This document shows, piece by piece, positions 1 through 7,835 of a stretch of 22,816 nucleotides of DNA. The stretch spans positions 1 to 22,816 of the forward strand of contig CBIFWW010000045.1 of NCBI GenBank assembly GCA_966186435.1, in the 5' to 3' direction. The position numbers and the translations under genes were made by a program. The notes below the pieces were generated by a model. The model was not told where the DNA came from. It did no database searches and saw only the letters and a program-made list of their open reading frames with translations. Numbering within the stretch: the first letter of the stretch is position 1; each line of letters starts with the position of its first letter. This DNA comes from CBIFWW01 sp966186435 (GTDB taxonomy: Bacteria; Pseudomonadota; Gammaproteobacteria; Enterobacterales; Enterobacteriaceae).

Positions 1-3000
1 CAATATTCGTTTTTTGAATATCGCGAAGATAATCAGCGGTTTTGGCAGAAAGCGGGCTGCCAGACGCTGTTTCACCTTTGATAAACTCGGCTATATTTTG
101 CTTCTGAACTGACCCCGATTTTACAAACGTATCTGAGGTTTTGGACACTTCCTGATAAAACTTGGTGAGGCTGTCTTTACTTTTGCCCACCAAAAGGGTG
201 CTGCCTGCCAGAGCGGCACCTGTTCCAATGGCCGCTTCAGAACCGACAACATCGGCGGCAACGATCCCTGCCTTATTAAAGCAGATCATTGGCGCGTTTT
301 TACAACCGATGAGGGACAGACGGGCGGCCAGTAGCATTGCAGGTGTGGCTGCCAGCAATGTATAGCCACCAACAGTTGCAACACTGCCACCTGCACCAGC
401 GGTTATTGCAATCACTGCAGCTTCTCTTCGGGCAGTTACCCTGTTAGCTGCGGCTTTATCTCCTCTGTCCGCCGCCAGAATATCGCGCTGATTCTCCAAA
501 GCCAGCTGCTGTAGGCGATGCTCCGTTAGATTGTAGCGATAGACCGATTGGGCACTATCGGCACCACTATAAATACCTTCCGGTTTGTTCGTTATTAGTG
601 CGCCGGCGAGTGCGCCGATAACACGAGCGACTTGTTCTTTTCCTGGGCTACCATTAATTGCTTCCTGAAGTAAATTAAACTGTCGTTGTGTTTCGTTAAG
701 GGGAGAAGGGGCAAATAGCTGGCTGTTCATCAGAACGCCCCCCAGTTCCGCTGCCATGGCACCGGCGGCGGCGCCTTTGGCATTGCCACCGGCAATTTCT
801 GCGGCAATGCCTGCCATCACCCCGTGGCTAATGGTTTTCCCTGGGATGCCCAGCACTTTGCCATTATTACCAATTAAATTGGCCCCTTCTGCATGAAGCT
901 GGCTGCCAATATTGGCCATTAAGGCGCTTGTCAGGTTGTCTTTAAAGCTGCCGCCATTGATAGCGGTATTCAGGCTGGAACTGATTAATGATTGGCCGGA
1001 AACGCGCTGGACGACTTTGCTCCAGTCGCCATTGCTAAGTTGTGGCAACTTCGCAGCCGTAGGATCAGGTGCCGCACCGGTCTGCCCCCAGCCCATGGCT
1101 GCGTCAAACCCGCTAAGGGCACCACCAATGGCCATTGAGGTGATTAAAGATTTGACAGAACTACTGCTGCCCAGGGATTGGAGAGTCTTAGAAAGGTTGC
1201 CCTTGTTATTGATTAACGTCACTGCTGCATGGGAGGTTATCGCGGTCAAGCCACTGGCAGCAGCACCGGATACCATCGCAGCAGCAGTCCCGGTTGCGCC
1301 GGTTGCACTTGCCGCTGATAATCCTGCGGTAGCGGCTGCACCGCTACCGACAGTAACGGCAGCAACGGCAATGGTGATAATAGCGGCGGCAACAGGGCTT
1401 AAGCTTTGACTTTTATGATTCCAGCTATCATAAGCATCTTTAACCTGCGTCCACTGCACATCCTTACGTTTATCTAAATCTTGTACCCAGCGGGTACCAT
1501 TAATATTCGCGAAAACATTAACAGCGCCCTGTAACTGCTTGGCATTTTTAGCTTTGACATCAGCAGAAATACCTTTAGCTGCGTCAATGGTTAATTTACC
1601 GCCGGTGTTGATACTGGGTAGGATCCAACGACCTTCCTGGAATCCGCGATTGGCTTGCTTGATGAATAAGCCGTTGGACGATTTCGTAATAATTTGTTCA
1701 AAGATGGTGTCCTGAACCCCGCGGAGATTAACCTTACCGTGGGTGCTTACGATTTTGGCATTTTTATTGGTAGCAATCTTACTGGCTTCAAATGTGCTGC
1801 CTGTACGGCTGACCAAACTAATATTACCACCGGCAATAAACTCAGTGATTTTATTAGTTACCGTATTGCGCGTTTTTTTGTATTCCTTTTTCTTTATGCA
1901 AAAGCTCCATTTGCTACATTTTTTTCTGGTTTCTTGATAGTGACTGGTTTCCTCCATGGCTTGGGCATACAAATACCCCCCCTTTGCTGCTACATCTAAA
2001 GCACCTTTAGCTATTAACTTAGAGGCTTGGAATAATATACTACCCGAAGCAATAATGTTTATTTTACCGCCAGCATTAAGTTCAGTGCTTTGTTGGCGAG
2101 AATTCTCGCTGTGGCCACCTTTGAAGGTATTTTTAAAATAAGTCGCTCTGGATTCAAGGCGTAGATTTCCGCCTGTGTTTATATTTATATCTCCGGAGGA
2201 GAGAAGCTGACTGCTTCTTATCAAAGCATCTGAACCGGAGATTATATTAAGTCCTTTTACACCTTGAAGATGTGGTTTGACCATCCTGTGCTCGATGGTG
2301 TTCCCATTATTACTTTCAACAAGATAGTTGGTATTGGTGATGTTAATTTTGCTGCCTACAGTAATCACCGCCTTGCCTAATGCAATCGCTTTCACGCTTT
2401 GGGTAATAAAATCCTTCCCTGCGCTAACTAATAAATCGGAATTAGTTATTAACTCACTTCTAAGTTCTGGGTGTCGACTTTCACTGAATAATTTTCTAAA
2501 GTTAGAGCCTAATCCAAAATTTAAAAATTGGATAGTTCTACCCGCGTATAGACTTAGGCCTTGCCCAGAGTGAGTTTTAACTCCATAAAGTTGGATATTG
2601 CCGCCGGAATTAATTACAGTGGTGCCAGTAGCATTAAGTCGGTTTTTGTTAATCAGTTGATTGAAGCGTGCGGCCTCTTCTAACGGGGTAGACGTTTTAA
2701 AAGCGCTATTATTCAGCAGTTGAGATTGGTTAAATTCAACGTGCACGACACTATTGCCAGTAAGGGAGATATTTCTACTGGTATTGGCAAGCAACGTGTT
2801 TATAAGCGTTAAACCTCTCCCGGCACTCAGGGTTAAATCACCAGAAGCCTCAATTAATGAATTTAACTTACTATTTGCAGTAGAAAAATATTGTTTGTTA
2901 TTATCAGGGGCAGATATCAGATTACCGCTTCTACTGGCAATGAGAACGTCTTTTCCTTTTATTTCGGAAGTATTAAGCTGTATATTGTTAATTGCAGTTA

Positions 3001-4822
3001 AGGATACATTTGAGCCGGCATTCAACCTTGCGGCATTGAAGGTTATATTTCCGTCAGAAATGATATTGATGTTTTTTGTTGCAAATAAATCTTGATTTAA
3101 AGTGATATTTGAAGCTTTGAGCAAAATATCTTTTGCTGAAAAACTCGCACTAAATGATGCTAACTGGATATCACTACTAAACTGACTTGTACCCATGTCT
3201 GTAGTAATGTGATCTTTAAAATCAGCGACCAAACTATTGCCGGATTTAATCTCCCCTTTATAATGTCCATTATTCTTCCAACTTGTTACAAACCCACTAT
3301 TATTTAAACCTGGCGGCCTTATAGTATAGCTTAATTGTCGTTGGTAGTTGGTTTGGGTTCCCAATGATAGGGTTCTGTTGGTGAGCCTGGAACCCGTTAA
3401 AATTAGATTATTTTTAGCCGTTATCTGGCTGTAATTATTGTCTAGAAACACGCCGTGGATGTACGCATCTTTACCCGCACTAATTACAGAAGGCAGGGAA
3501 TTTTTAGCAAGCCTGATTTCCTGGCGGGAATCAGGTTTAAGCGTTATTTTTACACCAGGGTCTGGGGAAGTATGGTGAACCCAATTTGATGGATTATTTT
3601 TTTCAGCCGGGCTTAAAGGGGTAGTTTTTGTGATTGTAGTCAACTCACGTTTATTATGTAGATGCTGGGCACGAATAATGATATCGCCGCTATCAGTCTG
3701 GATATTACCTGAGTTGTTTACAACGGTAGTAGAAAGTGCACCTGTGCTATCTCTTTGTATCCAAAGATTTTTACCGCTTTTAATTGCAGCGTTTGTATTG
3801 CTGAGATTGTCTGTAAATAAACGAGTGTCGCCTGAAGCGGATATATTACCTCGGTTATCTATTTTGTTGCCTGATATGGTTAAATCATTACCAGCATTAA
3901 TTTTCCCTGCGGGATTCACTGCAAGTTCCCGCGCCGAAATATTTACATCTGTTTTAGCATTGATGTTTCCCACAGTAATTTTACCGTTGGCGCTAAGTAA
4001 AATATCATGTTGTGAACTTTGTACTGTATTTAAATTTACGCCAATTCCTGATTCTGTAGATATTAGACGGATTTTATTAGCATACATACCACCTAAGGCT
4101 TTACTATCTAATGCTATAGCTTTGGAAAATTGAACCTGTCGCGGTTTAATATTTCCTGTCTTATAATTAATGTCATTGGCGCCTATCGTCAGGGAAAGAG
4201 ATTGCGCCTGAACTTTGCCGTTAATTTCGGCAAAGCGACTGAGGATATCCACGTATTCCAACTTACTGGCATCCAAACCCTTAGGGCCAATGGTGACAGA
4301 GCTATCCCCAATATAAAGTGCCTCAAGGGCACCTTGATTATCAAGTTTCACTCTGCCAGTGGCGAGTGTGGCCCCTGGAGTATTAATAAACCCGCATCCG
4401 TCGCAGGTAATGCCATTCGGATTGGCAACAATTACCGCAGCCTTTTGGCCAAATACTTCCTGGGCGCCTTTAAGCTCACTGCGGCTATAACCGGTGACTT
4501 CATTGATAATTAAATTTGCTGGCTTACCTTTTAAACCAGGATTTGCAGCAACTTGCCCGGCAAGCTGTGATTGCCCTGCTTGAGTGGCATTGTTAAGCAC
4601 CACTCCGGCAGTCCCAACATTAAAATCACGATAACGGTTATGGGATATACCCGCACTATTAGGTTCGGTGATGTTGATTATTGGAACGGCTCCTGATTGC
4701 ACAACTGTTTTTCCACCTGGATTAATTTTTGCCGCCATTGCCGGGTGGAGTGGCTGAATAGCTGTCAGGTATATCAGTAGATAACTTAATCCTCGTCCAA
4801 TGAGGTGATAATTTTTGTCCAT
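1..4822 (-). CDS. TpsA/CdiA-like filamentous haemagglutinin exoprotein (3' end beyond window)
   Basis: Secreted two-partner-secretion exoprotein. The frame is open from ATG at 4820-4822 to the left edge (1607 codons visible, no stop), so the C-terminus is missing. A signal peptide covers about residues 1-31 and ends near HPAMAA. The TPS secretion domain (about 35-240) shows NRYRDFNV (62-69), NPGL (94-97) and NPNGITCDGCGF (134-145). Residues about 240-1100 are beta-helix haemagglutinin repeats with recurring AGxDL/SGGNI-type turns. A basic two-Cys insertion lies near 967-985 (C969, C975). A DUF637-like haemagglutinin segment starts near 1109, and an Ala/Gly-rich hydrophobic pre-toxin-like stretch covers about 1464-1547. 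No VENN motif is present; ALENQRD sits roughly where it would be expected. Upstream AAGAGA is the likely ribosome site. The gene follows tpsB by 62 bases, as in cdiBA loci. Family membership is clear. A contact-dependent toxin role is inference, because the effector end is not in view; a pure adhesin is possible. Confidence 0.9.
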   Translation of the reverse strand, partial: MDKNYHLIGRGLSYLLIYLTAIQPLHPAMAAKINPGGKTVVQSGAVPIINITEPNSAGISHNRYRDFNVGTAGVVLNNATQAGQSQLAGQVAANPGLKGKPANLIINEVTGYSRSELKGAQEVFGQKAAVIVANPNGITCDGCGFINTPGATLATGRVKLDNQGALEALYIGDSSVTIGPKGLDASKLEYVDILSRFAEINGKVQAQSLSLTIGANDINYKTGNIKPRQVQFSKAIALDSKALGGMYANKIRLISTESGIGVNLNTVQSSQHDILLSANGKITVGNINAKTDVNISARELAVNPAGKINAGNDLTISGNKIDNRGNISASGDTRLFTDNLSNTNAAIKSGKNLWIQRDSTGALSTTVVNNSGNIQTDSGDIIIRAQHLHNKRELTTITKTTPLSPAEKNNPSNWVHHTSPDPGVKITLKPDSRQEIRLAKNSLPSVISAGKDAYIHGVFLDNNYSQITAKNNLILTGSRLTNRTLSLGTQTNYQRQLSYTIRPPGLNNSGFVTSWKNNGHYKGEIKSGNSLVADFKDHITTDMGTSQFSSDIQLASFSASFSAKDILLKASNITLNQDLFATKNINIISDGNITFNAARLNAGSNVSLTAINNIQLNTSEIKGKDVLIASRSGNLISAPDNNKQYFSTANSKLNSLIEASGDLTLSAGRGLTLINTLLANTSRNISLTGNSVVHVEFNQSQLLNNSAFKTSTPLEEAARFNQLINKNRLNATGTTVINSGGNIQLYGVKTHSGQGLSLYAGRTIQFLNFGLGSNFRKLFSESRHPELRSELITNSDLLVSAGKDFITQSVKAIALGKAVITVGSKINITNTNYLVESNNGNTIEHRMVKPHLQGVKGLNIISGSDALIRSSQLLSSGDININTGGNLRLESRATYFKNTFKGGHSENSRQQSTELNAGGKINIIASGSILFQASKLIAKGALDVAAKGGYLYAQAMEETSHYQETRKKCSKWSFCIKKKEYKKTRNTVTNKITEFIAGGNISLVSRTGSTFEASKIATNKNAKIVSTHGKVNLRGVQDTIFEQIITKSSNGLFIKQANRGFQEGRWILPSINTGGKLTIDAAKGISADVKAKNAKQLQGAVNVFANINGTRWVQDLDKRKDVQWTQVKDAYDSWNHKSQSLSPVAAAIITIAVAAVTVGSGAAATAGLSAASATGATGTAAAMVSGAAASGLTAITSHAAVTLINNKGNLSKTLQSLGSSSSVKSLITSMAIGGALSGFDAAMGWGQTGAAPDPTAAKLPQLSNGDWSKVVQRVSGQSLISSSLNTAINGGSFKDNLTSALMANIGSQLHAEGANLIGNNGKVLGIPGKTISHGVMAGIAAEIAGGNAKGAAAGAMAAELGGVLMNSQLFAPSPLNETQRQFNLLQEAINGSPGKEQVARVIGALAGALITNKPEGIYSGADSAQSVYRYNLTEHRLQQLALENQRDILAADRGDKAAANRVTARREAAVIAITAGAGGSVATVGGYTLLAATPAMLLAARLSLIGCKNAPMICFNKAGIVAADVVGSEAAIGTGAALAGSTLLVGKSKDSLTKFYQEVSKTSDTFVKSGSVQKQNIAEFIKGETASGSPLSAKTADYLRDIQKTNI

Positions 4823-4884
4823 GTTGAATTCTCTTATTACATATGATTATTGCGCTCACGCGCGTCCAGTATTGTGTTCTGGCT

Positions 4885-6567
4885 TTATAAAGAGAGGGAT
4901 GCCTGCCAGTAGACAACCCACTTATCTGGCTTCATTGAACCGGGATAAAAAAGCGGTACACCACCACTGAATGCGTGGCTGAAATATTGGTTGGACACAT
5001 TTATACCGATGGCGGCCCCGGCCAATGATCCACCTTCGAGATAAGGCTTTTGTTCTTGTAACCAACCGGCATCAATTGCCCCATAAATCGATATACCGAA
5101 GTCATAGAATGGCTTGGGCCATCGCCAGTTGATATCGTTACGCCAATACGCCCCGCGATTGGCGCTAATTGACTGTTCTTTAAACCCACGCACTGAATAT
5201 TGGCCACCTGCGGTGACTTGCTCACTGCTATACAAATGGTCGGGTGATATCTGGCCATAAATCGCCGTCAGGTAATAAATCGATGGAGTTAATGGGAGGT
5301 AATAACTGCTATTCAAGCTGGCCTTAATAAACTGGGCCTGAGGTAACCCTGGGGCATCCCCGCTATCCCTGGTTGCTCCGAAGGTGGTAATCCCCTTGGT
5401 TATTTGAGGGTTTAGGGTTAGATAACCTCCGGCTAAGGTGCGGCTGTAATTTAACCCGCTTGAAAGGGTACTAATTTTATGGCTACTATTTTTCAGCCGT
5501 TGATCGGCGAGGCGGTTTTCTGAGCGCCTCTGCGAGAGTGCCAGTTCCGCCGAGAGCTTTTGCTGGCTATCCCGTAACAGTACCCTGTTCACATTTAGCT
5601 TTTGCCAAAGGGTATCCCCGGCATAGCGGTATGCAGTGTTGCTAACGGGTATATGCTGATAAAAGTCATTCCAGGCCACCTGATAACCCAGTAACCAGTA
5701 TCCCCAGGGAATGCTGACATTACCGGCTAAGTTACGGCTACGGCGATCTTGATGAAACTCGCTGTCACGCCCGGCACTGAATGACCAGCTGTCAGCTATT
5801 CTAAGGGGGTTATCCAGGGTGAGTGAAAGATTAAGTTGACCCGTACCGGTTGATCTTTGGCCGCTATTACTCAGACTTAACGCTGCGGATAATGGCAAAT
5901 TGGTAGGTTGATCCTGGATTATGACAAGCGAATACCCAGGTAACGTACCCGCTTGAATATCGATGGTGACCGGTTGGCTAGTGAGACGATTCAACTGATC
6001 CAACCCTTGTTCAAGATCGCGCAAATTCAATAACGAACCGGGTTTCAATGGAAATGCGGTCTTGAGAGCCAGCGTAGCCGCACCGTCGCGGGTGATAGAT
6101 TCAATCCGGCCTTCTGTTACCTCAATAATAAGTGTTCCGCCGGTGATATCTTGCTGGGGTATCCATGCCTGTGAGGTGATAAACCCACGCTCCAAATAGG
6201 CCGCAGTTATCTGCCGAGCTATAGACCTAATATCATTGAGGTTAAGGCAACGTTTTTCCCAGTCCGATAATATCTTCCGTTGGTTATTAATAGTGAGTAC
6301 TGAACTATTTCTAATTTCTATCTTTTGGATAAATTGGCACGGCCCCGCTTCAGAAGGGAGGCTTAGCGGTTCAGTCTCTGGAATTAAGGACTGACTGCTT
6401 TGCAACGCCTCCCGCTGTTGCTGGCTTTTATCAATTAACTCTTTTTGCTGACGTTCAATCTGCTCTTGTTCCCCTACAGGTAGCGCAGCTATTGCAGAAG
6501 CGTTATATACCAGGCATATCAGCAATATTATAAAATTATAATATTTAAAATTTATATATTTCAGCAA
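4885..6567 (-). CDS. TpsB two-partner secretion outer-membrane transporter (ShlB/FhaC/CdiB family)
   Basis: Outer-membrane Omp85-superfamily pore that recognises the TPS domain of its partner and exports it to the cell surface. The 560 residues fit the family. They show a hydrophobic signal peptide (about 1-28, ending ASAIAA), a Gln/Glu-rich N-terminal linker (about 33-60), and a POTRA domain starting near 75 with a probable disulfide C77-C107. A second POTRA segment covers about 150-220. A 16-strand barrel follows, carrying the conserved VRGF motif at 459-462 (substrate-gating loop L6). The start is a problem: the first possible codon is TTG at 6565-6567, directly after an in-frame TAA, with no convincing Shine-Dalgarno sequence and no in-frame ATG nearby. 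An ATG in another frame lies at 6598 (separate entry). The true N-terminus may therefore differ, or a 1-base indel may be present. The gene lies directly upstream of the tpsA-like gene and is probably co-transcribed with it. Confidence 0.93.
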   Translation of the reverse strand: MLKYINFKYYNFIILLICLVYNASAIAALPVGEQEQIERQQKELIDKSQQQREALQSSQSLIPETEPLSLPSEAGPCQFIQKIEIRNSSVLTINNQRKILSDWEKRCLNLNDIRSIARQITAAYLERGFITSQAWIPQQDITGGTLIIEVTEGRIESITRDGAATLALKTAFPLKPGSLLNLRDLEQGLDQLNRLTSQPVTIDIQAGTLPGYSLVIIQDQPTNLPLSAALSLSNSGQRSTGTGQLNLSLTLDNPLRIADSWSFSAGRDSEFHQDRRSRNLAGNVSIPWGYWLLGYQVAWNDFYQHIPVSNTAYRYAGDTLWQKLNVNRVLLRDSQQKLSAELALSQRRSENRLADQRLKNSSHKISTLSSGLNYSRTLAGGYLTLNPQITKGITTFGATRDSGDAPGLPQAQFIKASLNSSYYLPLTPSIYYLTAIYGQISPDHLYSSEQVTAGGQYSVRGFKEQSISANRGAYWRNDINWRWPKPFYDFGISIYGAIDAGWLQEQKPYLEGGSLAGAAIGINVSNQYFSHAFSGGVPLFYPGSMKPDKWVVYWQASLSL

Positions 6568-6598
6568 TTAGGGTGGCTCGTGAATTAAAGGTAGACAT
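6545..6598 (-). other. Short ATG ORF overlapping the tpsB start (possible true N-terminus or leader peptide)
   Basis: ATG at 6596-6598 opens a 17-codon ORF (MSTFNSRATLIAEIYKF) that stops at 6545-6547, inside the first codons of the tpsB frame. The tpsB frame is one base out of register. A single-base slip within the AT-rich tract around 6541-6555 would join this ORF to the tpsB signal peptide and give an ordinary ATG-initiated exporter. Alternatively it is a coupled leader, or chance. A weak AGG lies about 10 bases upstream of the ATG. I cannot separate these options from the sequence alone. Confidence 0.3.
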
Positions 6599-6860
6599 TA
6601 ATCTAACCTGATTAATTCTTACGTCTATTCGGAAATACTGTTCTAACAGTTCGTTTTATTCGAGGATTGTTGTGGCGTCTGGTGCGGGCTTACATTTAAA
6701 TAGGTGTTTTTAGATTTCTTGCCAGTAAATTAAGAATTCTATTAGATTCTCTATTATATAAATTAATAAATAGATGGTGGTTAATATTATTTAATGATGT
6801 ATTTAACGTGTTTTATGCCGTCAAATATTAAGTATGCTGAATGATTCCAGTCATCGCATA
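6599..6860. other. AT-rich intergenic spacer between tpsB and thiM
   Basis: I see no credible gene here. The stretch is strongly AT-rich, like the TPS block rather than the thiamine genes. It should contain the minus-strand promoter for tpsB-tpsA. A perfect TATAAT occurs on the minus strand at 6753-6758, but no good -35 is found at a normal distance. A short perfect inverted repeat lies at 6637-6650 (separate entry). No RNA gene, IS end or attachment repeat was recognised. Confidence 0.5.
6637..6650. promoter_or_regulatory. Perfect inverted repeat ACTGTT-CT-AACAGT upstream of tpsB
   Basis: Two 6-base arms separated by 2 bases form a perfect palindrome 70-83 bases upstream of the tpsB TTG start. 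The size and spacing would suit a dimeric repressor or activator, and the position would suit control of the TPS operon. The protein that would bind is unknown to me. A 14-base palindrome can arise by chance in AT-rich DNA. Confidence 0.25.
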
Positions 6861-6889
6861 TTTACATGTAATGGCTCAAGCCTTATCCT
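6861..6889 (+). promoter_or_regulatory. Candidate sigma-70 promoter for thiMD
   Basis: TTTACA (6861-6866), a 17-base gap and TATCCT (6884-6889) precede the riboswitch on the plus strand. The -35 matches consensus at 5 of 6 positions and the -10 at 4 of 6. Transcription would then start near 6896, just before a 7-bp hairpin (6897-6903 with 6909-6915). In E. coli, as I recall, the thiM transcript begins closer to the aptamer, so a start near 6912 using another -10 is an alternative. Confidence 0.35.
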
Positions 6890-6919
6890 GTCCTACGGTT
6901 AACTAAAGGTTAACCAAAT

Positions 6920-7043
6920 GACTCGGGGTGCCCTTCCACGTGAAGGCTGAGAAATACCCGTACCACCTGATCTGGATAATGCCAGCGTAGGGAAGTCAGA
7001 TGCCTGTCCGGTATCCCTTCTTTATGCCGGGCAGGAGCAAATA
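6920..7043 (+). promoter_or_regulatory. TPP riboswitch (THI element) controlling thiM translation
   Basis: Thiamine-pyrophosphate-sensing leader. P1 pairs GACT (6920-6923) with AGTC (6994-6997). The conserved CTGAGA core lies at 6947-6952, and the ACCTGATCTGGATAATGCCA...GTAGGGAA block spans 6965-6994. It follows the E. coli thiM aptamer almost base for base, as recalled. The expression platform is visible: CCTGTCCGG (7003-7011) can pair with CCGGGCAGG (7027-7035), which covers most of the AGGAG Shine-Dalgarno sequence (7033-7037) of thiM (ATG at 7044). Ligand binding should therefore block translation initiation. No intrinsic terminator is evident in the leader, which favours translational control. 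Confidence 0.96.
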
Positions 7044-7835
7044 ATGCCGCAACCTGACCTGCTAACCGGCCCTGAGGCCGCACACACCTTACAACTTCTC
7101 CACCAACATGCCCCACTGGTTCACTGCATGACCAATGATGTGGTGCAGGGCTTCACTGCCAATGTCCTACTGGCCTGCGGGGCCTCCCCGGCGATGATTA
7201 TCGATCCAGTCGAAGCGGCCCAATTCAGCGCCATTGCCAGCGGATTACTGGTGAATATCGGCACCCTCACTTAAGGACGCAGCGCGGCGATGCGGGCGGC
7301 GGTAGAAAGCGCCCGGCGCAATAATAAACCCTGGACATTAGACCCAGTCGCGGTGGGGGGGCTTAGCCTGCGCACCGGTTTTGCCCTGGAACTATTGGAT
7401 CAGCAACCGGCGGCGATCCGCGGCAATGGATCAGAAATCATGGCGTTGAGGGATAAAGCGGGCGGCGGCCGGGGGGTAGATACCGCTCACGGCTCACAGG
7501 ATGCGCTCCCGGCGGCCCGGGAACTGGCCCGCCAGAGTGGGGCGGTGGTGATTGTCAGCGGGGCAGTGGATTACGCCACCGACGGTGAGCGCATTTTAGC
7601 GGTTCCTGGCGGTGACCGGTTGATGACCCGCGTAGTGGGCGCCGGCTGTGCTTTATCGGCGCTGGTGGCGGCAGTGGTAACCCTCCCGGGGGATAAACTC
7701 CAGCATAGTGCGGCGGCCTGCTATTTATTCGCCCGCGCCGGGGAACAGGCATTGGCCGAAAGCACTGGCCCGGGTAGCTTTATCCCGGCATTTCTCGATG
7801 CCCTCTATAATCTGGCCCCGGAGGATCTGGCATGA
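7044..7835 (+). pseudogene. thiM: Hydroxyethylthiazole kinase, interrupted by an in-frame TAA at codon 77
   Basis: ThiM phosphorylates 4-methyl-5-(2-hydroxyethyl)thiazole so that it can be salvaged into thiamine. Start ATG 7044 sits 6 bases after AGGAG. Residues 1-76 match the ThiM N-terminus (HCMTNDVVQ, GASPAM). Codon 77 (7272-7274) is TAA, where E. coli ThiM has Gln as I recall. The same frame then continues without any indel through LDPVAVG, RGNGSEI, GGRGVDT and the catalytic-loop VVGAGCALSA to a TGA at 7833-7835. Total length is 263 codons plus stop, close to E. coli. A single base change thus explains the break. Translation could restart at in-frame ATG 7290, 12 bases after AAGGA, giving a 181-residue C-terminal piece that lacks the N-terminal substrate-site residues. 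The stop could be a real null mutation or a sequencing error. The gene overlaps thiD by ATGA. Confidence 0.9.

Noticed and set aside
912..1409. 165-residue plus-strand ORF inside the exoprotein gene
   Set aside because: It is the antisense shadow of Ala-rich tpsA codons (minus strand is continuously open with family motifs); the predicted peptide is low-complexity with no recognisable domain.
4722..4916. 64-residue minus-strand ORF across the tpsB-tpsA junction
   Set aside because: It overlaps the tpsA signal peptide in another frame and the end of tpsB; no secretion or domain signal, whereas the tpsA start at 4822 fits TPS exoproteins.
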